From: Burkholderiales bacterium
GTDB taxonomy: Bacteria; Pseudomonadota; Gammaproteobacteria; Burkholderiales; SG8-41
Direction of reading: 5' to 3'
DNA length: 64,000 nt
NCBI GenBank assembly: GCA_036262035.1
Contig: DATAJS010000010.1
Location: 434,001 to 498,000 of the forward strand
How positions within the stretch are numbered: position 1 is the first letter of the stretch; each line of letters starts with the position of its first letter. The notes beneath the pieces were generated by a model, which was given only the letters and a program-made list of their open reading frames with translations, was not told the DNA's origin and made no database searches. Shown piece after piece: positions 9,025 to 16,948 of the stretch. Made by a program: the position numbers and the translations under genes.

Positions 9025-9785
9025 GCGCTTCCGGGCGGCGGGTGGATGATGAGCAGGTTGGCGTCGTGCGTGACGATGCCGAGCAGCACCGCGCCGACCG
9101 CGCGATCGATGCCGATCCAGTATTCGTGCGTCTTGCCGTACGGGTGCGGCTGGTACGGATCGACGATGAGCACGCGCCGCCGTTCGGCGTCGTAGCCCGC
9201 GATCACCACGAAGTGACCCGACGGGGTGCCGCGAACGTCGTCCTTGATGTCGTCGGGGCCGTATTCGCGCGACGCATGATAGAGGTAGGTCGAGGACAGC
9301 CCGGTCACGATCGGCAGGCGCCGCCGCAGGATGCGATGGATGAGCGTCGGCGAGAGGTCCATGAAGCGCAGTCGTCCGCCGAGCTCGAGGAATTCCAGAT
9401 AGGCCGGCGTCACCTGCTCGAAGCGCCGACGCTCCATCTTGAACTCGAGCTGGCGCGTGAGCTTTTCCGAGATGTCGACGTCGCGCCTGAACCACGTCGG
9501 ATCGAAGACGAGGAGGTTGTAGGTGTAGATCGTCGCGGCGTAGCCGTGGCGCAGCGCGTCACACGCGAGATACACCGCGTACGTGCCGCCGTGCTCCATC
9601 CGGTAATTGCGCGCGATGATGTCCGACAGCGGCACCTTCTCGCCCCAGTAGGTATAGACCGCGTGCAGGCACGTCGGTCCGCACGTGGTCTCGTCGGGCT
9701 GGCGGAGGATGGTGAGCGGCAGGCGAAATTCGCTCGCGCGGATCGGGTGGCGGCGCGGCGGGCGCGCGATCAGCGGGGCGTTCAC
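9021..9785 (-). CDS. C39-like cysteine peptidase, first gene of the ligase operon
   Basis: A 254-residue protein with the papain-like C39 layout. Gln29 and Cys35 are in RQPDETTCGPTC, His191 in SGHFVVIAGYD and Asp209 in VDPYQ, which form a plausible catalytic set. No signal peptide or transmembrane segment is seen, so it is probably cytoplasmic. It resembles the peptidase C39-like family found next to RLAN/RimK-like ligases. As first gene of the operon it could trim a peptide or protein substrate before ligation, remove an attached tag, or itself act as an acyl transferase. Its stop overlaps the ligase start by four bases (GTGA). The upstream spacer holds a REP-like element. Confidence 0.83.
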   Translation of the reverse strand: MNAPLIARPPRRHPIRASEFRLPLTILRQPDETTCGPTCLHAVYTYWGEKVPLSDIIARNYRMEHGGTYAVYLACDALRHGYAATIYTYNLLVFDPTWFRRDVDISEKLTRQLEFKMERRRFEQVTPAYLEFLELGGRLRFMDLSPTLIHRILRRRLPIVTGLSSTYLYHASREYGPDDIKDDVRGTPSGHFVVIAGYDAERRRVLIVDPYQPHPYGKTHEYWIGIDRAVGAVLLGIVTHDANLLIIHPPPGSA

Positions 9786-9825
9786 ACGTTCCCGGCTGCA
9801 GTTTTGGTGCCCATGAGCCTCCGTC

Positions 9826-9904
9826 GTTCCCGCGAAGGCGGGAACCCATTTTTTTCGGTCTCGAAAATGGATTCCCGATAGTCCCGCTACCGCGGTTCGG
9901 GAAT
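9826..9904. repeat. REP-like pair of hairpins
   Basis: Two inverted repeats stand side by side. The first is GTTCCCGCGAAGGCGGGAAC at 9826-9845. The second has the arm ATTCCCGA at 9871-9878 and its complement at 9897-9904. This type of extragenic palindrome is common in proteobacterial genomes. It lies between the glnS 3' end and the ligase operon start, and may protect or end transcripts. A related hairpin is at 15889-15908. Confidence 0.75.
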
Positions 9905-9912
9905 GACGACGT

Positions 9913-11703
9913 TTACCGCGGCGCCCAGGAATCCTTGAGCGTCACCGACCGGTTGAACACCGGCGCTCCCGGTTTCGAATCGCGGCGGTCGGCGCAGAAA
10001 TAGCCGTGGCGCTCGAACTGGAAGCGTTCCTCGGGCCTGGCGTCCTTCAGCGCCGGCTCGACCTGGGCGGTGATCACCCGCTTCGAATCCGGATTGAGGT
10101 CTTCGAGGAAATCGCGGTCGCGCCCCGGGTGCGGCACGCGGAACAGCCGGTCGTACATCCGCACCTCGGCGGCGACCGAGTGTGCCGCGGAGAGCCAGTG
10201 GATGGCGCCTTTCACTTTGACTTTCTCGGCGCCCGGCGTGCCCGATTTGGTGTCGGGAATGTATTCGCAGTGCACCGTCGTGACGCGGCCGTCCGCGTCC
10301 TTGTCGCAGCCGGTGCATTTCACGACGTAGCCGTAACGCAGCCGCACGCTGTTACCGGGGAAGAGCCGGAAGTAGCCCTTGGGCGGCGTCTCCTGGAAGT
10401 CTTCGCGCTCGATCCACAGCTCGCGCGAGAACGGGAGAACACGCTGTCCCAGCTCGGGTTTCTGCGGGTGGTTGGGGGCGTGACACTCTTCGCTCTGCCC
10501 GTCCGGATAGTTGTCGATGACCAGCTTCACCGGGTCGAGCACCGCGATGCGGCGCTCGGCGCTCGCGTTGAGGGTGTCGCGCATCGCCTCTTCGAGCACC
10601 GAGTACTCGATCCACGAATCGGCCTTGGAGACGCCGATGCGCTCGGCGAAGAGCCGGAAGCCTTCCGCCGTGTAGCCGCGGCGGCGCGCGCCCGCGAGTG
10701 TGGGCATGCGCGGATCGTCCCACGCTTCGCAATGCCGCTCCTCGACGAGCTGGATGAGCTTGCGCTTGGACAGCATCACGTAAGTGAGATTGAGCCTCGC
10801 GAACTCGATCTGCTGCGGCAGCGGGCGCAGTAGCAGGCCGCACTCGGCGAGACGCTCGAGCAGCCAGTCGTAGAAGGGCCGCTGATCCTCGAATTCCAGC
10901 GTGCACAGCGAGTGCGTGATGTTTTCCAGCGCATCCTCGATCGGGTGCGCGAAGGTGTACATCGGATAGATGCACCATTTGTCGCCGGTCCGATGGTGAG
11001 TCGCGTGCCGGATGCGATAGATGACCGGATCGCGCAGGTTGATGTTGGGCGACGCCATGTCGATCTTCGCGCGCACCGCCATGCTGCCGTCGGCGTGCTG
11101 GTCGTCGCGCATCTCGCGAAAGCGCGCGAGCGATTCCTCGCGCGGACGATCGCGCCACGGGCTGTTGGTCCCCGGCTCGGTCAGCGTGCCGCGCGCCGCG
11201 CGGATCTCCTCCGGGCGCTGCTCGTCGACATAGGCGTGGCCCGCGCCGATCAGCGCTTCGGCGGCTTCGTACATGAAGTCGAAATAATCCGAAGCGAAAT
11301 ACAGGTGCTCGCCCCAGTCGCAGCCCAGCCACTTCACCGCTTCGACGATCGAGTCGACGTATTCCTGCTCTTCCTTCTCCGGATTGGTGTCGTCGAAGCG
11401 CAGGTGGCACGCGCCCGCGTAGTCGATCGCAAGCCCGAAGTTCAGCACGATCGACTTGGCGTGTCCGATGTGGAGATAGCCGTTGGGCTCCGGCGGAAAG
11501 CGTGTGCGTATCTTCGCCGGATCGGGCGGTGCGTCGCGCTGCACCGCCGCGCCTCCGGGATGTCCTGCCCAACGCCGCCCGGCGTGCTTGGCCGAAGCGA
11601 TATCGGCCTCGATGACCTGGCGGATGAAGTTCGAGACGCTGCCTTCGTTCTTCTCCGAGGGGGTCGGTTTGTTGCGGGCGGGCTTGTCTGATCCGGCGGG
11701 CAT
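9913..11703 (-). CDS. glnS: Glutaminyl-tRNA synthetase
   Basis: A 596-residue class I aminoacyl-tRNA synthetase that charges tRNA(Gln) with glutamine. The ATP-binding HIGH motif lies in PPEPNGYLHIGHAKS and the KMSKS-type motif reads VMLSKRKL. The C-terminal anticodon-binding beta-barrels (from about VLDPVKLVIDNYPDG) are present, and the length is normal. ATG 11703 is preferred over the in-frame TTG at 11721 because the latter only adds residues not typical of the family. The long acidic and basic N-terminal extension before FIRQVIEAD is normal for proteobacterial GlnS. It is monocistronic as far as can be seen. Confidence 0.97.
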   Translation of the reverse strand: MPAGSDKPARNKPTPSEKNEGSVSNFIRQVIEADIASAKHAGRRWAGHPGGAAVQRDAPPDPAKIRTRFPPEPNGYLHIGHAKSIVLNFGLAIDYAGACHLRFDDTNPEKEEQEYVDSIVEAVKWLGCDWGEHLYFASDYFDFMYEAAEALIGAGHAYVDEQRPEEIRAARGTLTEPGTNSPWRDRPREESLARFREMRDDQHADGSMAVRAKIDMASPNINLRDPVIYRIRHATHHRTGDKWCIYPMYTFAHPIEDALENITHSLCTLEFEDQRPFYDWLLERLAECGLLLRPLPQQIEFARLNLTYVMLSKRKLIQLVEERHCEAWDDPRMPTLAGARRRGYTAEGFRLFAERIGVSKADSWIEYSVLEEAMRDTLNASAERRIAVLDPVKLVIDNYPDGQSEECHAPNHPQKPELGQRVLPFSRELWIEREDFQETPPKGYFRLFPGNSVRLRYGYVVKCTGCDKDADGRVTTVHCEYIPDTKSGTPGAEKVKVKGAIHWLSAAHSVAAEVRMYDRLFRVPHPGRDRDFLEDLNPDSKRVITAQVEPALKDARPEERFQFERHGYFCADRRDSKPGAPVFNRSVTLKDSWAPR

Positions 11704-11742
11704 GATGCGAAAGTCTGGCAAAACCCTATTCTAAACGACCGG

Positions 11743-12717
11743 CTATTCGGACGTGATTTTCGCCGCCCTGATCACCTTCGCGTACTTGTCGGCTTCCTTG
11801 CGGAAATACGCGGCGAGCTCGTCGGGCGTGCTGCCGATCGGTTCCGCGCCGTCCCTGGCGATGGTCTCGCGCATGTCGGGCGCCTTGAGCACCTTGACGA
11901 TCTCGCCGTGCAGCCTGGTCACGATGTCTTTCGGGATCGCGGCGGGCGCGAACATCGCGTACCAGTTGTCGGCGTCGAAACCGGGGTAGTACGACGCGAG
12001 CGTCGGCACGTCCGGCATGAGCGTCGAGCGGCGGGTCGAGGCGATCGCGATCGCACGCACGCGACCCGAGCGCACGTGCGGAAGCACCGCGAGCTGTCCG
12101 GAAAAGCGCAGGTCGACTTCGCCCGCCATCATCGCGGTCACCGCCGGACCGCCGCCCTTGTACGGCACGTGCACCACGTCGATACCGGCCGCCTGCTTGA
12201 GCATCTCGATCGCGAGATGGCTCGTCGTGCCGCTGCCGTTGGAGGCGGCGTTCAGCTTCGATTTGGATTTCTTCGCCAGCGCGACCAGCTCGGGCACCGT
12301 CTTCGCCGGCACGCTCGGGTGCACCACGAGCACCAGCGGGGCGGACGAGAAGAGGCTCACCGGCGCGAGATCTTTCAGCGGATCGAACGCCAGCTTCTTC
12401 ACGAGCGTCACTTGTACGCTCAGCGACGCGGTCGTGAACAGCAGCGTGTAGCCGTCGGGGGGCGCTTTGGCGGCGAGCTCCGCGCCGATGAGCCCGCCCG
12501 CGCCGCTGCGGTTGTCGACGACGAAGCTCTGGCCGAGATTCTCGGTGAGCTTTTTCCCGAGCAGCCGGCTCTGCGTGTCGGTGCCGCCGCCCGGCTGGAA
12601 CGGAACGATGACGCGCACGGTGCGCGACGGCCATGCCTGTGCGTGCACGTTCGTGCATGCGAAACCGGCTGACGCGATTGCGGCAGCGAAGAGCGCGATG
12701 GTGCGAAGAGCCGTCAT
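11743..12717 (-). CDS. Bug/TctC-family periplasmic solute receptor
   Basis: A 324-residue Bug receptor. The signal peptide ends at about NVHAQA, followed by WPSRTVRVIVPFQPGGGTDT, the NRSGAGGLIGAELAAKAPPDGYTL block and HVPYKGGGPA. It should bind a carboxylate-containing small molecule in the periplasm, for import or for sensing. No transporter membrane genes are adjacent. It is divergent from a second Bug receptor at 12786, with only 68 bases between the start codons, so the two share a regulatory region. The sequences differ clearly, so this is not a recent duplicate pair. Confidence 0.95.
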   Translation of the reverse strand: MTALRTIALFAAAIASAGFACTNVHAQAWPSRTVRVIVPFQPGGGTDTQSRLLGKKLTENLGQSFVVDNRSGAGGLIGAELAAKAPPDGYTLLFTTASLSVQVTLVKKLAFDPLKDLAPVSLFSSAPLVLVVHPSVPAKTVPELVALAKKSKSKLNAASNGSGTTSHLAIEMLKQAAGIDVVHVPYKGGGPAVTAMMAGEVDLRFSGQLAVLPHVRSGRVRAIAIASTRRSTLMPDVPTLASYYPGFDADNWYAMFAPAAIPKDIVTRLHGEIVKVLKAPDMRETIARDGAEPIGSTPDELAAYFRKEADKYAKVIRAAKITSE

Positions 12718-12785
12718 GACGAGATCCCGCTGTTAAGCTTCGCACTATCGTAACAGTCACGATCGATATCTAACGAGGAGAGGTC

Positions 12786-13763
12786 ATGCAGCATCAGTCA
12801 ACCTTCATCGTCGCCTGCGGCGCGCTCGCGCTGGCGGCGGCTCAGCCCGCGCCGGCCGCGGAGAGTTATCCCGCGAAACCGGTGCGCGTCATCGCCGCTT
12901 TTTCACCCGGCGGCTACGTCGATTTCACCGCGCGGCTCGTCTCGGCACCGTTGAGCGTCGCGCTCGGGCAGCAGTTCATCGTCGAGAACCGCGCCGGTGC
13001 GGGCGGCATCGTCGGCACCGAAGTCGCCGCGCGCGCGGCGCCGGACGGCTACACGCTCGTCGTCGGCAGCGTCGGCACGCATGCGGTGAACCAGACGCTG
13101 TACAAGAAGCTTCCCTACAACGTGGTGCGCGATTTCCAGCCGGTCGCGAGATTGTCGGATGCGCCGAGCCTGCTGGCGGTGCACCCGTCGCTGCCGGCGA
13201 AGTCGGTCAAGGACCTCCTCGCGCTCGCGCGCAGCAAGCCGAATTCGATCAACTACGCCTCCGCCGGTTCGGGCACGTCCACGCATCTGGCCGCCGTGCT
13301 GTTCGAGCACCTCGGCCACGTCAAGCTCGTGCACGTGCCTTACAAGGGCGGCGGACCGGCGCTCGTCGCGGTCGTGTCGGGCGAGGTCCCCGTCACTTTC
13401 GGCACCGCCGCTTCGGTATCGCCGCATACCAAGAGCGGCCGGCTCAGGGCGCTGGCGGTGACTTCGGGCAAACGCTCGCAGGTGCTGCCGGACCTGCCGA
13501 CGATCGCGGAAGCGGGGCTGCCCGGCTACGAGATGCTGAACTGGCTCGGTCTCTTCGCGCCCGCGGGCACGCCGCGCGCGATCGTCGACCGGCTCGCGCA
13601 GGAATCGCTGCGGATCGTGCGCTCGCCCGACACCGTCGCGAAGTTCCATGCGCAGGCGTCGGAGCCTTCGCCGCTCGGAACCGACGAGTTCGCCGCCTTC
13701 GTGAAGAAGGAGGTCGACAAGTGGGGGAAAGTCGTCACCGCGACCGGCATGACGGCGGATTGA
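12786..13763 (+). CDS. Bug/TctC-family periplasmic solute receptor
   Basis: A 325-residue Bug receptor. The signal peptide ends near APAAES, then YPAKPVRVIAAFSPGGYVD, with the usual Gly-Gly-Thr-Asp altered to Gly-Tyr-Val-Asp in the first ligand loop. NRAGAGGIVGTEVAARAAPDG and HVPYKGGGPA follow. A ribosome-binding site GAGGAG lies 6-8 bases before ATG 12786. It is divergent from the Bug gene at 11743-12717. The ligand is unknown; the altered loop may change it. Confidence 0.95.
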   Translation: MQHQSTFIVACGALALAAAQPAPAAESYPAKPVRVIAAFSPGGYVDFTARLVSAPLSVALGQQFIVENRAGAGGIVGTEVAARAAPDGYTLVVGSVGTHAVNQTLYKKLPYNVVRDFQPVARLSDAPSLLAVHPSLPAKSVKDLLALARSKPNSINYASAGSGTSTHLAAVLFEHLGHVKLVHVPYKGGGPALVAVVSGEVPVTFGTAASVSPHTKSGRLRALAVTSGKRSQVLPDLPTIAEAGLPGYEMLNWLGLFAPAGTPRAIVDRLAQESLRIVRSPDTVAKFHAQASEPSPLGTDEFAAFVKKEVDKWGKVVTATGMTAD

Positions 13764-13853
13764 GATTATTTGCAGGAGAACGGGGCCTTTGTCACCGCGA
13801 GCGCGGTGGGCGCTCCTCTACATTGGCCGGGCACTCGAACATAACAACGAGCC

Positions 13854-14351
13854 ATGGTGCGCCTCTCCTGCAATCCTCACGTCCTGCGCAGCCTCGCGCT
13901 GTTTTCCCCGCTGTCCGACGCGCAGTTCGGCGCGCTCCTCCTCCAGATCGAGCGCCGCAGCTATGCGGCCGGGGCGCGTATCGTCAACGCCGGTGAAGGC
14001 CCCGACGGTCTCTACGTCATCCTGTCGGGCCGAGCGAAGCTCACCTTCCTCGACCGCGCAGGGCAGGAGCTCGTCGCGGCGGTGATGGAGCCGAACGATT
14101 TCTTCGGCGAGACCGGCGTGATCGACGGCAACCCGCGCGCTTCGAACGTCGACGCGCAGGATGCGTGCGAGATCCTCTTCGTGCCGCGCAGCGTGCTGCT
14201 CGAATGCGTCGAGCACAACGCAGCCGCTGCGATGGCGATGCTGCGCACGGTCGTGGGCAGGCTCGACGACGCCTATCGCAAGTTGGCGGCGCTCGCTCAG
14301 CACCGCGACGAGCCGCCGTTCGCGCTTCCGCCGCTCGCCGAGCGTCACTAG
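13854..14351 (+). CDS. Stand-alone cyclic-nucleotide-binding domain protein
   Basis: A 165-residue protein made almost wholly of one cNMP-binding domain of the Crp/Fnr type. The beta-roll runs from about residue 15 (FSPLSDAQFGALLLQIE), with GEGPDGLYVILSGRAKL and the phosphate-binding cassette FGETGVIDGNPRASNV. The following C-helix region RTVVGRLDDAYRKLAAL is there, but the protein ends with no helix-turn-helix domain, so it is about 60-70 residues shorter than Crp-family regulators. The downstream sequence does not restore one in another frame. It may act as a ligand sensor that binds another protein. Start ATG 13854 is the first in frame. Confidence 0.82.
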   Translation: MVRLSCNPHVLRSLALFSPLSDAQFGALLLQIERRSYAAGARIVNAGEGPDGLYVILSGRAKLTFLDRAGQELVAAVMEPNDFFGETGVIDGNPRASNVDAQDACEILFVPRSVLLECVEHNAAAAMAMLRTVVGRLDDAYRKLAALAQHRDEPPFALPPLAERH

Positions 14352-14494
14352 CGCTCCCGGTTCGTCCCGACCGTCGTATCGATACGCGCGACCGGGGGCT
14401 CTCGGCGGCCCGCACCCGGTCGGAAACCGCGGTGACCCGCACCGAGGCGTCCGTTACACTGCCGGCACTCATTGCCCTCTTCGGAGCGCCGCGC

Positions 14495-15172
14495 GTGGCC
14501 GAGCTCACCGTCATGCAGTCCCTCGCTTTCAAGGAGGCCTATCTCACGCTCGCGCCGCGCTACGAGCGCGCGACCGGACACCGCATCTCGACGCTGTGGG
14601 TGCCGACGGCGAAGGTCGTCGCGACCGTCGAACGCGGGGAAGCCGCCGACCTCGTCATCATCGCGGCGGCGGTCGTCGACGAGCTGATCGCGAAAGGGCT
14701 GGCGCGGGAGCGCATCGACCTCGCGACCTGCGGCGTCGCCGTGGCGGTGAAGGCGGGAGCGCCGCGGCCGGATCTTTCGTCGGCGGAGTCGCTGAAGCGC
14801 GCGGTGCTCGGCGCGAAGTCGATCGTGTACTCGCGCGGGCCGAGCGGCGTCTATCTCGACGGTCTGTTCCGACGCATGGGGATCTCAGGCGAGCTCGAGC
14901 ACAAGCTGACGCGCGTTCAGGGAGAGCCCTCCGGCGAAGTGGTGGCGCGCGGCTTTGCCGAGATCGGCTTCCAGCAGATGTCCGAGCTGCTGCCGGTGGC
15001 GGGCATCGACGTCGTCGGGCCGCTGCCGGCGGAGATACAGGAGATCACGACCTTCGCCGCGACGGTGCTCGCGAAGGCGCGCGAGCCGCAAGCTGCACGG
15101 GAGGTGATCGACTATCTCGGCACCGAAGACGCCAAAGCGGTCATTCGCGCCACGGGCATGGAGCCGGTCTAG
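14495..15172 (+). CDS. ModA-like substrate-binding protein
   Basis: A 225-residue protein of the molybdate-binding-protein-like family (type 11 solute-binding fold). Features are LAPRYERATGHRI near the N-terminus, SRGPSGVYLDGLFRRMGI, the EVVARGFAEIGFQQMSELLPV block and VIRATGMEPV at the end. No signal peptide is visible at the chosen start. GTG 14495 is chosen because GGAG lies 8 bases upstream and the homologous fold begins there; ATG 14513 is an alternative, and earlier in-frame starts add low-complexity Arg-rich sequence. No ModB/ModC genes are next to it. The ligand may be an oxyanion or organic acid, but this is not shown. Its TAG stop is shared with the opposite-strand gene. Confidence 0.82.
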   Translation: MAELTVMQSLAFKEAYLTLAPRYERATGHRISTLWVPTAKVVATVERGEAADLVIIAAAVVDELIAKGLARERIDLATCGVAVAVKAGAPRPDLSSAESLKRAVLGAKSIVYSRGPSGVYLDGLFRRMGISGELEHKLTRVQGEPSGEVVARGFAEIGFQQMSELLPVAGIDVVGPLPAEIQEITTFAATVLAKAREPQAAREVIDYLGTEDAKAVIRATGMEPV

Positions 15173-15870
15173 CGTCCGAGGTAGCGCGTCGGCATCCGGC
15201 GCTCCACCGCGCGTTTGCCCGAGCGCGTGATGCGATAGCCTTTGGCGCGCGGCAGGCTCGCGACGATGCGCGAGAGCTTGCCGTCGACGTAGTGCAACGC
15301 CGCGCCGTCGTCGGCCGCATGACCGTCGGGCATCGCGCCGCGCGCGACGAGCCTGCGAAACGTCGGGCGGCGGGCTTTCTCGCTGTCGTAGTGCGGGCAG
15401 TTGCTGCCCTGGAGGAAGCCGAGGCACGGCAGCGCGGTCAGCGCACCCGCGATCGAATCGGTCACACCGTAGTCGAACCAGCAGATCGAGCCCGCGCTCG
15501 CGCCGCCGAGCACGACGCCGCGTTCCCACGCTTTGCGCAGATGCTCATCGAGTCCCCAGTCGCGCCACACCGCGAGCATGCTTTTCGTGTTCCCGCCGCC
15601 GACGTAGATCGCATCCTGCTCGAGCACGAACGATTCGAGGTCGCGCGGTGTGCGCGCGAAGAGCGGCAGGTGAGTCGGCTTGCACGAAAATTGAGAAAAG
15701 CCGGCGTAGAAGCGCAACCGTCCCATGTCGGCGTCGCCGTGGGCGGTGCCGATGAAGGCGACTTTCGGTTTTCGTTTGGCGGTGAGGCCGAGGAAGTACT
15801 CGATCAGAAGCAGGTTGTCGAGGTCGGGCGGCAACGCCATGCCGCCGATGGCGAGGATGTGTTTTTTCAT
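15169..15870 (-). CDS. Peptidase E-like (family S51) protein
   Basis: A 233-residue protein of the dipeptidase E / cyanophycinase-like family with a class I glutamine amidotransferase fold. The nucleophile elbow GASAGS has Ser125 as the probable catalytic residue, and IYVGGGNTKSML precedes it. Family members cleave Asp-X dipeptides or related isopeptides in the cytoplasm. The gene converges on the ModA-like gene: both stops are TAG inside the palindrome CTAG at 15169-15172. The leader before ATG 15870 is A/T-rich with no clear Shine-Dalgarno and abuts a REP-like hairpin, so expression may be weak. Confidence 0.82.
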   Translation of the reverse strand: MKKHILAIGGMALPPDLDNLLLIEYFLGLTAKRKPKVAFIGTAHGDADMGRLRFYAGFSQFSCKPTHLPLFARTPRDLESFVLEQDAIYVGGGNTKSMLAVWRDWGLDEHLRKAWERGVVLGGASAGSICWFDYGVTDSIAGALTALPCLGFLQGSNCPHYDSEKARRPTFRRLVARGAMPDGHAADDGAALHYVDGKLSRIVASLPRAKGYRITRSGKRAVERRMPTRYLGR

Positions 15871-15888
15871 TTTTTATTGAAAAAATGG

Positions 15889-15908
15889 ATCCCCGCCTGC
15901 GCGGGGAT
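15889..15908. repeat. REP-like hairpin
   Basis: The perfect inverted repeat ATCCCCGCCTGCGCGGGGAT lies between the peptidase E start and the Bug receptor stop. It resembles the element at 9826-9845 and may end or stabilise the upstream receptor transcript. Confidence 0.75.
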
Positions 15909-15922
15909 GGAGGGCTCTGCGC

Positions 15923-16894
15923 TCAGCCTTCCACCTTGACGTTTGCAGCCTTGATCACCTTGCCCCACTTGGCGATCTCGTCGCGCAGGAACTGCGTGAA
16001 TTCCTCGGGCGAGTTGCCGACCGGATCGATGCCGACCTGCACGATCTTGTCGTGGATGTCCGGACGCCGGACGACCGCGGCGATCGACTTGTTCAGGGTG
16101 TTGACCACCTCGCGCGGGGTGCCCGCCGGCGCGAGGATGCCGACCCACGTGCCGCCGACCACCTTCACGCCCTGCTCGATCAGCGTCGGCACGTCGGTCG
16201 CGACCGCGGCGCGCTTGTCCGCCGCCATCGCGATCGCCCTGATCTTGCCCGCGCGCGCGTGCGGCAGGAGCGAGAGCGGGGTGTCCATCATGAACTGCAC
16301 CTGGCCGCCGGAGAGGTCGAGCAGCGCCGGCGCAGTGCCTTTATACGGCACATGGACCATCTTGGTGCCGGTGGTGAGCATGAAGAGCTCGGTGGTGAGA
16401 TGCGCGGCGGCGCCGACGCCGCTCGACGCGAAGGAAAGCTGGCCCGGTTTCGCTTTGGCGAGGTCGATCAGGTCCCTCACGTTCTTCACCGGCAGGCTGT
16501 TCGCCACGCACACGATGAGCGGCGCGGTGCCGAGCAGCGAGACCGGCGCGAAGCTCTTCAGCGAGTGGTACGGAAGCTTGGGATAGAGCGTCTGGTTCGC
16601 GGTGTGCGCGGGGATCACCGAAGTGAGCGTGTAACCGTCGGGGTTCGCCTTGGCGACGATCTCGACGCCGACGATGCTGTTCGCGCCGGGCCGGTTGTCG
16701 ATGATCATCGTCTGATTAACGTCCTTGCCGACCTCGGTCATCACCAGCCGCGTCATCACGTCGGTGATGCCGCCCGGCGTGTAGGGCACGACGACGCGGA
16801 TGGGGCGCGCCGGATATTTCGACGGCTCCGCCGCGGGCGCGGCGGGCGCGAGCAGGGCGGCCATCGACAACGCAAACAGCGCACGCCTCACCAT
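15923..16894 (-). CDS. Bug/TctC-family periplasmic solute receptor
   Basis: A 323-residue Bug receptor. Signal peptide (about residues 1-22, ending APAAE), then YPARPIRVVVPYTPGGITDV, NRPGANSIVGVEIVAKANPDG and HVPYKGTAPA. The GGGTD loop is changed to GGITD, which occurs in other members. GAGGAG is placed before ATG 16894. It is divergent from birA with 54 bases between starts. This is the fourth receptor of this family within 17 kb, with no TctAB permease in sight. Confidence 0.95.
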   Translation of the reverse strand: MVRRALFALSMAALLAPAAPAAEPSKYPARPIRVVVPYTPGGITDVMTRLVMTEVGKDVNQTMIIDNRPGANSIVGVEIVAKANPDGYTLTSVIPAHTANQTLYPKLPYHSLKSFAPVSLLGTAPLIVCVANSLPVKNVRDLIDLAKAKPGQLSFASSGVGAAAHLTTELFMLTTGTKMVHVPYKGTAPALLDLSGGQVQFMMDTPLSLLPHARAGKIRAIAMAADKRAAVATDVPTLIEQGVKVVGGTWVGILAPAGTPREVVNTLNKSIAAVVRRPDIHDKIVQVGIDPVGNSPEEFTQFLRDEIAKWGKVIKAANVKVEG

Positions 16895-16948
16895 CGAGCT
16901 CCTCTCATCGGTCGCGTGAGACTATCGTTGGGCTATTCTATACCGCAC

